From Rutidosis leptorrhynchoides (taxonomy: Eukaryota > Streptophyta > Magnoliopsida > Asterales > Asteraceae): a stretch of DNA of 64,000 nt. The position numbers were made by a program, and so were the translations under genes. Under the pieces are notes generated by a model. It saw only the letters and a program-made list of their open reading frames with translations. It was not told where the DNA came from and ran no database searches. The DNA lies in the NCBI RefSeq assembly GCF_046630445.1, contig NC_092338.1:226736501-226800500 (forward strand). Direction: 5' to 3'. Numbering within the stretch: position 1 is the first letter of the stretch; every line of letters begins with the position of its first letter. Shown piece by piece: positions 13,810 to 25,558 of this stretch.

Positions 13810-15467
13810 GAGTTGGTTGAAGAGATCAAGGAGGAGGATAAGTTCCGAATTAAAACTTCTTTAGAAGAACCTCCCGTGCTTGAGCTTAAGAAACTCCCGG
13901 GACATTTGGAGTATGCCTACCTACAAGGTACATCACAATTGCCGGTAATTATCTCTTGTACTCTTTTCGGTGATCAAAAGGGTCAGTTAATTAATCTATT
14001 AAAGGCCCATAAAAAGGGCAATAACTTGGAAAACGACCGACATACCGAGCATAAATCCCTCCTTTTGCACTCATAAAATCCTCTTAGAGGACGAGGACAA
14101 ACCAGTTGGCAAAAGGCAAGGCCGGCTAATCCCGAATATGAAGGACGTTGTGAAAAAGGAGGTAGTCAAGTTACTTGACGCAAGTTAATTTACCCAATCT
14201 CTGACAGCCCATGGGTGAGTCCTGTCCAAGTTGTGCTGAAAAAGGGGGTACAACCGTTGAGCTTAATGAAAAGAACGAACTTGTTCCTACGCACACGGTT
14301 GCGGGATGGAGAGTTTGTATAGACTATCGTTGGTTAAATGACGCTATTAGGAAGGATCACTTCCCGCTACCTTTTATCAATCAAATACTTGAACGATTGG
14401 TGGGTAAGGAGTTCTACTGCTTCCTAGATGGATTCTTCGGGTATTTTCAAATTCCCATAGACCCTCAAGATCAAGAAAAGACAACATTTACTTGTCCGTT
14501 TGAGACTTTTGCTTATTTCCGCATGCCTTTCGAGTTATGCAATGTACCTGGAACTTTTCAAAGATGCATGATGGCGATCTTCCACGACATGATTGAGGAA
14601 TGTATGGAAGTCATGGGTCTTTTCCCAAGTTCCCACAAATGCAAATATATCTTTGTAGCCATCGACTATGTATCTAAGTGGGCAGAGGCTAAAGCTCTAC
14701 CCACGAATGATGCACGAGTCATGGTTAACTTCTTGAAGAATCTTTTCTCACACTTTGGAATTCCAAAGGCGCTCATTTCCGATCGTGGCACCCACTTTGC
14801 TAACCACCTTCTTGAAAAGGTGTTATAATAGAATGGTGTTGCTCATAGGTTCTCCACCGCTTATCACCCACAAACGAGTGGGTAAGTGGAGAATACTAAT
14901 CGTGCTTTGAAGTGTATCGTTGAAAAAACGGTTAATGATAATCCGAAGATGTTGCAATGTAAATTAGATGATGCGTTGTGGGCGGTCCGAACCACATTTA
15001 AAATGCCTTTCGGGACCACACCGTTTCACCTTGTTTTTGGTAAAGCTTGCCATCTTCTGGTAGAGGTGGAACATAATGTTAATTTAGATCTTGAAAATGC
15101 GAGTGAAAACAGGCTTGTGCAATTAAACGAGGTTCATGAGTTAAGGTTAGATGCGTACGAGAACTCCTCTTCATATAAGGAGAAAACTAAATGTTTGCAT
15201 GATGCCTGTTTAAGAGAGAGAAAGTAGTTTAAACCAGGTCAGAAAGTCTTGCTTTATAATTCACGGTACAAATTTTTGCCGAGACAAATTCGTTCACGAT
15301 GGTCCGGTCCATTTGTGGTCAAACAAGCTTTTTCGGCCGATCATGTTGAGTTAATTGGGAAGGATGGAGAATATTTCAAGGTTAATGGTCATCAGTTGAA
15401 GTTATACTATGAAGGATTCAATGAAACCGAGATGGAGGACCTCACCTTTTACTCGGAGGAAATTTAA
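13810..15467 (+). pseudogene. Athila pol remnant: reverse transcriptase start fused to integrase
   Basis: Blocks in order: RT N-terminus (PPVLELKKLPGHLEYAYLQG, 13870-13930); a frameshift between 14076 and 14211; RT fingers/palm (VCIDYRWLNDAIRKDHFPLP, FYCFLDGFFGYFQIPIDPQD, GTFQRCMMAIFHDMIEE); then an abrupt join at about 14610 to the integrase core (YIFVAIDYVSKWAEAKALPT, ALISDRGTHF). After stops (14826, 14883, 15225) come the integrase C-terminal part (NTNRALKCIVEKT, TTPFHLVFGKACH) and RYKFLPRQIRSRWSGPFVV. The palm YxDD motif, RNase H and the integrase zinc domain are missing, which I estimate as well over 1 kb deleted. Confidence 0.87.
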
Positions 15468-15579
15468 TCGCGGGAAGGAGTCGAGTAAACGGCTCGTTAA
15501 AAAATCAACCTTTTACACATTTGTAAGTTTTTATTTCATTTATTTATTATTCACGCATTTTTAAAACATAAAATACAAA

Positions 15580-15586
<7 letters not shown>

Positions 15587-15659
<73 letters not shown>
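15587..15659. repeat. AT microsatellite
   Basis: About 36 AT units in the Athila 3' region. Confidence 0.96.
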
Positions 15660-15662
<3 letters not shown>

Positions 15663-16442
15663 AAAATCCGGGTTTCTTTTTCTTTTTCCCTTTTCACTAT
15701 TGTCCTCTCGAATTTATCTTTAATTTTAAGATTTCATGTAAATAAAGGCATTACATGATCTTAAGTGTGTTGAGGGGGGGGGGGGGACAGATAAATCCTC
15801 GCGAACGTTTGTTACCGATTTGAAAATTTTATGAACTTTTTGAACAATTTTTGATAAAAAAAAAAATAAGGAAGCAAAGTCTTCCAGGATTTTAAAAATT
15901 TAAATTGTAGGATGATTCAAGTGCATCCATAAAGGAAGTTAAAACTTCCGAATGCCGTCTTACTTGGTGAAAGAGACTTCCTAATCAACATCATTTCATA
16001 CTGACATTGGTTAATACTTTATTTCATGATTTGTTACACCGATGTATCGTACTGTGAGAAGAGGAGCCTTGAGCTTCAACCGTGCTGTCTTTTTATGTAA
16101 GTACAATGGCTTCGTGCTAGTGTTTCTTAGACAACATACGCTATGGCCAAAAACCATGGTACCCTTTAAAATACGGGAATGTAGTATCTGCTTCCTACAT
16201 TTTCTTAAAACTAGCATAAAAGCTAGATGCATGGGAAGAGGGGTCCAAGGACCTTAAATAAATAAACCAAGTGTTTAAACACTTCCGGAAGACTCGAGTC
16301 CTCCCTTGTTGTTTTAGGAAGTAAAGTCGTCCGAAACTTGTAAGTAAAGTCTGGTAAGCTAAGTTGAGTTTCAAAAGACCATTGCTTGAAAGTAAAGTCT
16401 TTTAGGTTTCGTGCACTAGACCCCCCAAAAATTTACACCAAA

Positions 16443-16514
16443 GGTAGTTGCTTTCTCATCGTCTTCGAACCGGAAGGTAGTTCACTTCGGTGATATACCG
16501 GGTTGGCAACTACC
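16443..16514 (+). ncRNA. Candidate structured RNA, copy 1 (Athila 3' region)
   Basis: The outer stem GGTAGTTGC/GCAACTACC pairs perfectly. Inside it, AACCGG pairs with CCGGGTT with one bulged base, and a terminal stem GTA-GT-TCAC/GTGA-TA-TAC closes a TTCG loop. A diverged second copy at 29681-29747 keeps the same shape with different stem sequence. This is a prediction from base pairing only; no transcript is known to me. Confidence 0.5.
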
Positions 16515-16532
16515 CGTGCGGCTGCCCACAAC

Positions 16533-19500
16533 TGAAATGTCCCGTTCTTATTGATTAAAAACGTTCCATATTAATTGATTTCGTTGCGAGGTTTTGACCT
16601 CTATATGAGACGTTTTTCAAAGACTGCATTCATTTTTAAAACAAACCATAACCTTTATTTCATAAATAAAGGTTTAAAAAACTTTACGTAGATTATCAAA
16701 TAATGATAATCTAAAATATCCTGTTTACACACGACCATTACATAATGGTTTACAATACAAATATGTTACATCGAATTCAGTTTCTTGAATGCAGTTTTTA
16801 CACAATATCATACAAACATGGACTCCAAATCTTGTCCTTATTTTAGTATGCAACAGCGGAAGCTCTTAATATTCACCTGAGAATAAACATGCTTTAAACG
16901 TCAACAAAAATGTTGGTGAGTTATAGGTTTAACCTATATATATCAAATCGTAACAATAGACCACAAGATTTCATATTTCAATACACATCCCATACATAGA
17001 GATAAAAATCATTCATATGGTGAACACCTGGTAACCGACAATAACAAGATGCATATATAAGAATATCCCCATCATTCCGGGACACCCTTCGGATATGATA
17101 TAAATTTCGAAGTACTAAAGCATCCGGTACTTTGGATGGGGTTTGTTAGGCCCAATAGATCTATCTTTAGGATTCGCGTCAATTAGGGTGTCTGTTCCCT
17201 AATTCTTAGATTACCAGACTTAATAAAAAGGGGCATATTCGATTTCGATAATTCAACCATAGAATGTAGTTTCACGTACTTGTGTCTATTTTGTAAATCA
17301 TTTATAAAACCTGCATGTATTCTCATCCCAAAAATATTAGATTTTAAAAGTGGGACTATAACTCACTTTCACAGATTTTTACTTCGTCGGGAAGTAAGAC
17401 TTGGCCACTGTTGATTCACGAACCTATAACAATATATACATATATATTAAAGTATGTTTAAAATATATTTACAACACTTTTAATATATTTTGATGTTTTA
17501 AGTTTATTAAGTCAGCTGTCCTCGTTAGTAACCTATAACTAGTTGTCCACAGTTAGATGTACAGAAATAAATCGATAAATATTATCTTGAATCAATCCAC
17601 GACCGAGTGTATACGTATCTCAGTATTGATCACAACTCAAACTATATATATTTTGGAATCAACCTCAACCCTGTATAGCTAACTCCAACATTCACATATA
17701 GAGTGTCTATGGTTGTTCCGAAATATATATAGATGTGTCGACATGATAGGTCGAAACATTGTATACGTGTCTATGGTATCTCAAGATTACATAATATACA
17801 ATACAAGTTGATTAAGTTATGGTTGGAATAGATTTGTTACCAATTTTCACGTAGCTAAAATGAGAAAAATTATCCAATCTTGTTTTACCCATAACTTCTT
17901 CATTTTAAATCCGTTTTGAGTGAATCAAATTGCTATGGTTTCATATTGAACTCTATTTTATGAATCTAAACAGAAAAAGTATAGGTTTATAGTCGGAAAA
18001 ATAAGTTACAAGTCGTTTTTGTAAAGGTAGTCATTTCAGTCGAAAGAACGACGTCTAGATGACCATTTTAGAAAACATACTTCCACTTTGAGTTTAACCA
18101 TAATTTTTGGATATAGTTTCATGTTCATAATAAAAATCATTTTCTCAGAATAACAACTTTTAAATCAAATTTTATCATAGTTTTTAATTAACTAACCCAA
18201 AACAGCCCGCGGTGTTACTACGACGGCGTAAATCCGGTTTTACGGTGTTTTTCGTGTTTCCAGGTTTTAAATCATTAAGTTAGCATATCATATAGATATA
18301 GAACATGTGTTTAGTTGATTTTAAAAGTCAAGTTAGAAGGATTAACTTTTGTTTGCGAACAAGTTTAGAATTAACTAAACTATGTTCTAGTGATTACAAG
18401 TTTAAACCTTCGAATAAGATAGCTTTATATGTATGAATCGAATGATGTTATGAACATCATTACTACCTTAATTTCCTTGGATAAACCTACTGGAAAAGAG
18501 AAAAATGGATCTAGCTTCAATGGATCCTTGGATGGCTCGAAGTTCTTGAAGCAGAATCATGACACGAAAACAAGTTCAAGTAAGATCATCACTTGAAATA
18601 AGATTGTTATAGTTATAGAAATTGAACCAAAGTTTGAATATGATTATTACCTTGTATTAGAATGATAACCTACTGTAAGAAACAAAGATTTCTTGAGGTT
18701 GGATGATCACCTTACAAGATTGGAAGTGAGCTAGCAAACTTGAAAGTATTCTTGATTTTATGAAACTAGAACTTTTGGAATTTATGAAGAACACTTAGAA
18801 CTTGAAGATAGAACTTGAGAGAGATCAATTAGATGAAGAAAATTGAAGAATGAAAGTGTTTGTAGGTGTTTTTGGTCGTTGGTGTATGGATTAGATATAA
18901 AGGATATGTAATTTTGTTTTCATGTAAATAAGTCATGAATGATTACTCATATTTTTGTAATTTTATGAGATATTTCATGCTAGTTGCCAAATGATGGTTC
19001 CCACATGTGTTAGGTGACTCACATGGGCTGCTAAGAGCTGATCATTGGAGTGTATATACCAATAGTACATACATCTAAAAGCTGTGTATTGTACGAGTAC
19101 GAATACGGGTGCATACGAGTAGAATTGTTGATGAAACTGAACGAGGATGTAATTGTAAGCATTTTTGTTAAGTAGAAGTATTTTGATAAGTGTATTGAAG
19201 TCTTTCAAAAGTGTATAAATACATATTAAAACACTACATGTATATACATTTTAACTGAGTCGTTAAGTCATCGTTAGTCGTTACATGTAAGTGTTGTTTT
19301 GAAACCTTTAGGTTAACGATCTTGTTAAATGTTGTTAACCCAATGTTTATAATATCAAATGAGATTTTAAATTATTATATTATCATGATATTATCATGTA
19401 TGAATATCTCTTAATATGATATATATACATTAAATGTCTTTACAACGATAATCGTTACATATATGTCTCGTTTAAAAATCATTAAGTTAGTAGTCTTGTT

Positions 19501-19784
19501 TTTACATATGTAGTTCATTGTTAATATACTTTATGATATGTTTTCTTATCATAGTATCATGTTAACTATATATATATATCCATATATATGTCATCATATA
19601 GTTTTTACAAGTTTTAACGTTCGTGAATCACCGATCAACTTGGGTGGTCAATTGTCTATATGAAACATATTTCAATTAATCAAGTCTTAAAAAGTTTGAT
19701 TGCTTAACATGTTGGAAACATTTAATCATGTAAATATCAATCTCAATTAATATATATAAACATGGAAAAGTTCGGGTCACTACA
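16533..19784 (-). mobile_element. 3' LTR of the Tekay-like element
   Basis: The minus strand starts TGTAGTGACCCGAACTTTTC at 19784 and ends CGGGACATTTCA at 16533; 3252 bp. A small CG-rich island (about 18202-18245) sits in otherwise AT-rich DNA. A 77-codon ORF (18975-19208) is repeated exactly in the other LTR but is LTR sequence without a recognised domain. Confidence 0.95.
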
Positions 19785-19800
19785 GTACCTACCCGTTAAA
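19785..19800 (-). promoter_or_regulatory. Polypurine tract of the Tekay-like element
   Basis: The minus strand reads TTTAACGGGTAGGTAC directly against the LTR start TGTAGTGACC. It follows AATTTCGGGACGAAATTTAT, a sequence common upstream of such tracts in this group. The same core recurs inside the element (24536-24550) and at 62014-62029. Confidence 0.85.
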
Positions 19801-19819
19801 TAAATTTCGTCCCGAAATT

Positions 19820-22800
19820 TTAAGCTGTTGAAGGTGTTGACGAATCTTCTGGAAATAGATGCGGGTATTTCTTCTTCATCTGATCTTCACGCTCCCAGGT
19901 GAACTCGGGTCCTCTACGAGCATTCCATCGAACCTTAACAATTGGTATCTTGTTTTGCTTAAGTCTTTTAACCTCACGATCCATTATTTCGACGGGTTCT
20001 TCGATGAATTGAAGTTTTTCGTTGATTTGGATTTCATCTAACGGAATAGTGAGATCTTCTTTAGCAAAACATTTCTTTAAATTCGAGACGTGGAAAGTGT
20101 TATGTACAGCCGTGAGTTGTTGAGGTAACTCTAGTCGGTAAGCTACTGGTCCGACACGATCAATAATCTTGAATGGTCCAATATACCTTGGATTTAATTT
20201 CCCTCGTTTACCAAATCGAACAACGCCTTTCCAAGGTGCAACTTTAAGCATGACCATCTCTCCAATTTCAAATTCTATATCTTTTCTTTTAATGTCAGCG
20301 TAGCTCTTTTGTCGACTTTGGGCGGTTTTCAACCGTTGTTGAATTTGGATGATCTTCTCGGTAGTTTCTTGTATAATCTCCGGACCCGTAATCTGTCTAT
20401 CCCCCACTTCACTCCAACAAATCGGAGACCTGCACTTTCTACCATAAAGTGCTTCAAACGGCGCCATCTCAATGCTTGAATGGTAGCTGTTGTTGTAGGA
20501 AAATTCTGCTAACGGTAGATGTCGATCCCAACTGTTTCCGAAATCAATAACACATGCTCGTAGCATGTCTTCAAGCGTTTGTATCGTCCTTTGGCTCTGC
20601 CCATCAGTTTGTGGATGATAGGCAGTACTCATGTCTAGACGAGTTCCTAATGCTTGCTGTAATGTCTGCCAGAATCTTGAAATAAATCTGCCATCCCTAT
20701 CAGAGATAATAGAGATGGGTATTCCATGTCTGGAGACGACTTCCTTCAAATACAGTCGTGCTAACTTCTCCATCTTGTCATCTTCTCTTATTGGTAGGAA
20801 GTGTGCTGATTTGGAGAGACGATCAACTATTACCCAAATAGTATCAAAACCACTTGCAGTCCTTGGCAATTTAGTGATGAAATCCATGGTAATGTTTTCC
20901 CATTTCCATTCCAGGATTTCGGGTTGTTGAAGTAGACCTGATGGTTTCTGATGCTCAGCTTTGACCTTAGAACACGTCAAACATTCTCCTACGTATTTAG
21001 CAACATCGGCTTTCATACCCGGCCACCAAAAATGTTTCTTGAGATCCTTGTACATCTTCCCCGTTCCAGGATGTATTGAGTATCTGGTTTTATGAGCTTC
21101 TCTAAGTACCATTTCTCTCATATCTCCAAATTTTGGTACCCAAATCCTTTCAGCCCTATACCGGGTTCCGTCTTCCCGAATATTAAGATGCTTCTCCGAT
21201 CCTTTGGGTATTTCATCCTTTAAATTTCCCTCTTTTAAAACTCCTTGTTGCGCCTCCTTTATTTGAGTAGTAATGTTATTATGAATCATTATATTCATAG
21301 ATTTTACTCGAATGGGTTCTCTGTCCTTCCTGCTCAAGGCATCGGCTACCACATTTGCCTTCCCCGGGTGGTAACGAATCTCAAAGTCGTAATCATTCAA
21401 TAATTCAATCCACCTACGCTGCCTCATATTCAGTTGTTTCTGATTAAATATGTGTTGAAGACTTTTGTGGTCGGTATATATAATACTTTTGACCCCATAT
21501 AAGTAGTGCCTCCAAGTCTTTAATGCAAAAACAACCGCGCCTAATTCCAAATCATGCGTCGTATAATTTTGTTCGTGAATCTTCAATTGTCTAGACGCAT
21601 AAGCAATTACCTTCGTTCGTTGCATTAATACACAACCGAGACCTTGCTTTGATGCATCACAATAAATCACAAAATCATCATTCCCTTCAGGCAATGACAA
21701 TATAGGTGCCGTAGTTAGCTTTTTCTTCAATAACTGAAACGCTTTCTCTTGTTCATCATTCCATTCAAATTTCTTCCCTTTATGCGTTAATGCAGTCAAG
21801 GGTTTTGCTATTCTGGAAAAGTCTTGGATGAACCTTCTGTAGTAACCAGCTAGTCCTAAAAACTGGCGTATGTGTTTCGGAGTTTTCGGGGTTTCCCACT
21901 TTTCAACAGTTTCTATCTTTGCCGGATCCACCTTAATACCTTCTTTGTTCACTATGTGACCGAGGAATTGAACTTCTTCCAACCAAAATGCACACTTTGA
22001 AAACTTAGCGTACAATTCTTCCTTCCTCAATACTTCTAACACCTTTCTCAAATGTTCACCGTGTTCTTGGTCATTCTTTGAGTAAATAAGTATGTCATCA
22101 ATGAAAACAATGACAAACTTGTCAAGGTATGGTCCACACACTCGGTTCATAAGGTCCATGAACACAGCTGGTGCATTAGTTAAACCAAACGGCATGACCA
22201 TAAACTCGTAATGACCGTAACGTGTTTTGAAAGCAGTCTTTGGAATATCATCTTCTTTCACCCGCATTTGATGATACCCGGAACGTAAGTCAATCTTTGA
22301 ATAAACAGACGAGCCTTGTAGTTGATCAAATAAGTCGTCGATTCTCGGTAGTGGGTAGCGGTTCTTGATGGTAAGTTTGTTCAACTCTCGGTAGTCGATA
22401 CACAACCTGAATGTACCATCTTTCTTCTTGACAAACAAAACAGGAGCTCCCCACGGTGATGTGCTTGGTCGAATGAAACCACGCTCTAAAAGTTCTTGTA
22501 ATTGGCTTTGCAGTTCTTTCATCTCGCTGGGTGCGAGTCTTTAAGGAGCACGAGCTATTGGTGCAGCTCCTGGTACAAGATCTATTTGAAATTCAACGGA
22601 TCGATGTGGGGGTAACCCCGGTAATTCTTTCGGAAATACATCGGGAAATTCTTTTGCAATGGGAACATCATTGATGCTCTTTTCTTCAGTTTGTACTTTC
22701 TCGATGTGTGCTAGAACAGCATAGCAACCTTTTCTTATTAGTTTTTGTGCCTTCAAATTACTAATAAGATGTAGCTTCGTGTTGCCCTTTTCTCCGTACA

Positions 22801-24433
22801 CCATTAAGGGTTTTCCTTTTTCTCGTATAATGCGAATTGCATTTTTGTAACAAACGATCTCCGCTTTCACTTCTTTCAACCAGTCCATACCGATTATCAC
22901 ATCAAAACTCCCTAACTCTACTGGTATCAAATCAATCTTAAATGTTTCACTAACCAGTTTAATTTCTCGATTCCGACATATATTATCTGCTGAAATTAAT
23001 TTACCATTTGCTAATTCGAGTAAAAATTTACTATCCAAAGGCGTCAATAGACAACTTAATTTAGCACAAAAATCTCTACTCATATAGCTTCTATCCGCAC
23101 CCGAATCAAATAAAACGTAAGCAGATTTATTGTCAATAAGAAACGTACCCGTAACAAGCTCCGGGTCTTTCTGTGCCTCTACCGCATTAATATTGAAAAC
23201 TCTTCCACGGCCTTGTCCATTCGTGTTCTCCTGGTTCGGGCAATTTCTAATAACGTGGCCTGGTTTTCCACATTTATAACAAACTACATTGGCATAACTT
23301 GCTCCGACACTACTTGCTCCGCCATTACTCGTTCCGACACCATTTGTTCCTTTCGTTCTATTAACCCCTGGTCCGTAGACCTCACACTTCGCCGTGCTAT
23401 GACCATTTCTTTTACACTTGTTGCAAAATTTGGTGCAGAACCTCGAGTGATTCTTTTCACACCTTTGGCATAGCTGCTTCTGATTGTTGTTGTTGTTGCG
23501 GTTATTATTGTTGTTGGGATGATTGTTGTAGTTGATGTTGTTGTTGTTGTTGTTGTTGTTGTTGGGCCGTTTGTTGTAGTTGCGATTGATGTTGCGATTG
23601 TTGGGATAATTGTTGCGATTATTGTTGTAATTGCTGTTGTTGTTGTATTGGTGATTCTTATCACCGTTTTCCTCCCACTTTCTTTTGACTTGCTTCACAT
23701 TGGCCTCTTCAGCAGTCTGTTCTTTAATTCTTTCTTCAATCTGGTTCACTAGTTTGTGAGCCATTCTACATGCCTGTTGTATGGAGGCGGGCTCGTGTGA
23801 ACTTATATCTTCTTGGATTCTTTCCGGTAATCATTTCACAAACGCGTCGATCTTCTCTTCCTCATCTTCGAATGCTCCCGGACACAATAGGCACAATTCT
23901 GTGAATCGTCTTTCGTACGTGGTAATATCAAATCCTTGGGTTCGTAACCCTCTAAGTTCTGTCTTGAGCTTATTGACCTCGGTTCTGGGACGGTACTTCT
24001 CGTTCATCAAGTGCTTGAATGCTGACCACGGTAGTGCGTACGCATCATCTTGTCCCACTTGCTCTAGATAGGTATTCCACCATGTTAACGCAGAACCTGT
24101 GAAGGTATGCGTAGCGTACTTCACTTTGTCCTCTTCAGTACACTTACTTATGGCAAACACCGATTCAACCTTCTCGGTCCACCGTTTCAATCCGATCGGT
24201 CCTTCGGTTCCATCAAATTCCAAAGGTTTGCAGGCAGTGAATTCTTTGTAGGTGCATCCTACACGATTTCCTGTACTGCTAGATCCAAGGTTATTGTTGG
24301 TATGTAGCGCAGCCTGTACTGCGGCTATGTTTGAAGCTAGAAAAGTACGGAATTCCTCTTCATTCATATTCACGGTGTGTCGAGTAGTCGGTGCCATTTC
24401 CTTCAAAATAGTTAAATGGAACAAGTTAATCAT
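19820..24433 (-). pseudogene. Chromovirus gag-pol polyprotein with two nonsense codons
   Basis: One continuous frame, probably starting at 24397 (MAPTTRHTVNMNEEEF). Order: gag core (GLKRWTEKVESVF, TWWNTYLEQVG), an Asn-rich stretch, zinc knuckle CYKCGKPGHVIRNC, protease YVLFDSGADRSYMS, RT ([20 protein letters not shown]), RNase H ([10 protein letters not shown]), and integrase with HHCC and DDE domains. The C-terminus is chromodomain-like ([28 protein letters not shown]). Two in-frame stops break it: TGA at 23831-23833 (Gly expected) and TAA at 22541-22543 (Tyr expected). The third integrase acidic residue reads Gln (TDGQSQRT, codon 20591-20593) where Glu is normal. No frameshift. The longest uninterrupted piece is 900 codons (22522-19820). 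Confidence 0.93.
23470..23650 (-). repeat. AAC-rich low-complexity tract in gag
   Basis: Near-continuous Asn codons (AAC/AAT, with Arg and Tyr) between the gag core and the zinc knuckle. Apparent Val-rich and Thr/Ile-rich ORFs in other frames are artefacts of this repeat. Confidence 0.9.
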
Positions 24434-24530
24434 ACAGAATATTAAGAGTAGTTAATAGTATTTTGTAGCATAATATGAACTCATTTATAAAAGCTTTTTC
24501 TTCATATTAGCGTTTTATAAGTTTAAATTC

Positions 24531-24551
24531 GGGTAGTACCTACCCGTTAAG
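24531..24551 (-). promoter_or_regulatory. Internal copy of the polypurine tract and LTR start
   Basis: The minus strand reads CTTAACGGGTAGGTAC followed by TACCC. The 15 bases from TTAA to GTAC equal the 3' polypurine tract, and the following bases look like the LTR start with six bases missing. GGGTAG-GTA-CTACCC can also form a hairpin. It lies between the F-box ORF and gag. Confidence 0.65.
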
Positions 24552-24738
24552 TTCATACTTAGTAGCTAATATACAATTCAACAACTACAATTCTATATGA
24601 AAAACTGATTATAATAATATTTCGCGTTCAAACTTTTATACAATATTTTACAAACTTACAATACCGCATATTTTACATAAAGCATGAAATATAGCACACA
24701 ATAACTTTGATACAAGATAGTTGTGAAGACAATTCTAG

Positions 24739-25422
24739 CTAGTACACAAGTCGTTCAGCAAAGGCAATAAAGACACGTAATTCATACGTCCAGAAACAAG
24801 TCATGCATTCTGGTTTTACTAGGACTACTTCCCATCCTTGGTCTTGTGCAACATAACCGTTATGGCCGTTGATAAGACAGCGTGTTGTAACATCATCAAA
24901 GGGACGAGGGTTACGTAATGTCCAACAGTCCCGTAATAATCTAAAAACCTCATTTCTTACCCCAATTACCGACTCCGTCACTTGTGGAAACGTTTTGTTT
25001 AATAGTTGTAGCCCGATGTTCTTGTTCTCACTTTGGTGAGAAGCGAACATTACTAATCCGTAAGCATAACATGCTTCTTTATGTTGCATGTTAGCCGCTT
25101 TTTCTAAATCACGAAGTCCAATATTCGGATATATTGAGTCAAAATAATTTCTTAACCCGTTGCGTAAAATAGCATTTGGGTTCCCCGCAATATATGCGTC
25201 AAAGTAAACACATCGTAACTTATGGGTTTCCCAATGTGATATCCCCCATCTTTCAAACGAAAGTCTCTTATAAACCAAGACATTCTTGGAACGTTCTTCG
25301 AATGTCTTACAAACTGATCTCGCCTTAAATAGTTGTGCCGAAGAATTCTGGCCGACTCTAGACAAGATTTCATCAATCATGTCTCCGGGTAGGTCTCTTA
25401 AAATATTGGGTTGTCTATCCAT
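24739..25422 (-). CDS. F-box protein carried inside the retrotransposon
   Basis: An intact 227-codon ORF in element sense, starting AAAATGGAT at 25422. Residues about 5-52 form an F-box (NILRDLPGDMIDEILSRVGQ, then KARSVCKTFEERS), which in plants binds SKP1 to form SCF ubiquitin ligases. The rest resembles the Arabidopsis At1g67623/At2g35280 F-box group: AGNPNAILRNGLRNYF (residues about 79-94) and DLEKAANMQHKEACYAYGLV (about 105-124), a Sel1/TPR-like helical pair, then NEVFRLLRDCW. It lacks the MYND finger of the longer relatives. It sits between an acidic ORF (136 bp upstream) and gag, bounded by LTRs and a target duplication, so it belongs to the element. Whether it is expressed, and what it targets, cannot be told from sequence. 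Confidence 0.82.
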   Translation of the reverse strand: MDRQPNILRDLPGDMIDEILSRVGQNSSAQLFKARSVCKTFEERSKNVLVYKRLSFERWGISHWETHKLRCVYFDAYIAGNPNAILRNGLRNYFDSIYPNIGLRDLEKAANMQHKEACYAYGLVMFASHQSENKNIGLQLLNKTFPQVTESVIGVRNEVFRLLRDCWTLRNPRPFDDVTTRCLINGHNGYVAQDQGWEVVLVKPECMTCFWTYELRVFIAFAERLVY

Positions 25423-25558
25423 TTTGTGTTTTTAAACTGTAAAATAGACAAGAGTTAGATTCATAAAAAAATACTTATTAATACAAGCAATTTTTACATA
25501 TATCATAAAGCATAAGAACACTATATTACATATATTACACCACACGAATACAACTATC

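Larger units (their letters stand above)
15468..16532 (+). other. 3' noncoding region of the Athila element, first part
   Basis: This runs from the pol stop to the Tekay-like insertion. It holds an AT microsatellite (15587-15659), a 13-G run preceded by TTAAGTGTGTTGA (15761-15786) that looks like a polypurine tract, several GTAAAGTC repeats (16310-16410), and a strong hairpin with stem GGTAGTTGC/GCAACTACC (16443-16451 with 16506-16514). A 71-codon plus-strand ORF (16042-16257) has no recognisable domain. I see no envelope-like protein. Confidence 0.7.

Noticed and set aside
15468..16532. Envelope-like gene in the Athila 3' region
   Set aside because: Only a 71-codon ORF without signal peptide or membrane segment pattern; no long open frame even allowing for stops.
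23213..24307. Plus-strand ORFs opposite the gag region
   Set aside because: Shadows of the minus-strand gag-pol frame; low-complexity Val or Ser runs.
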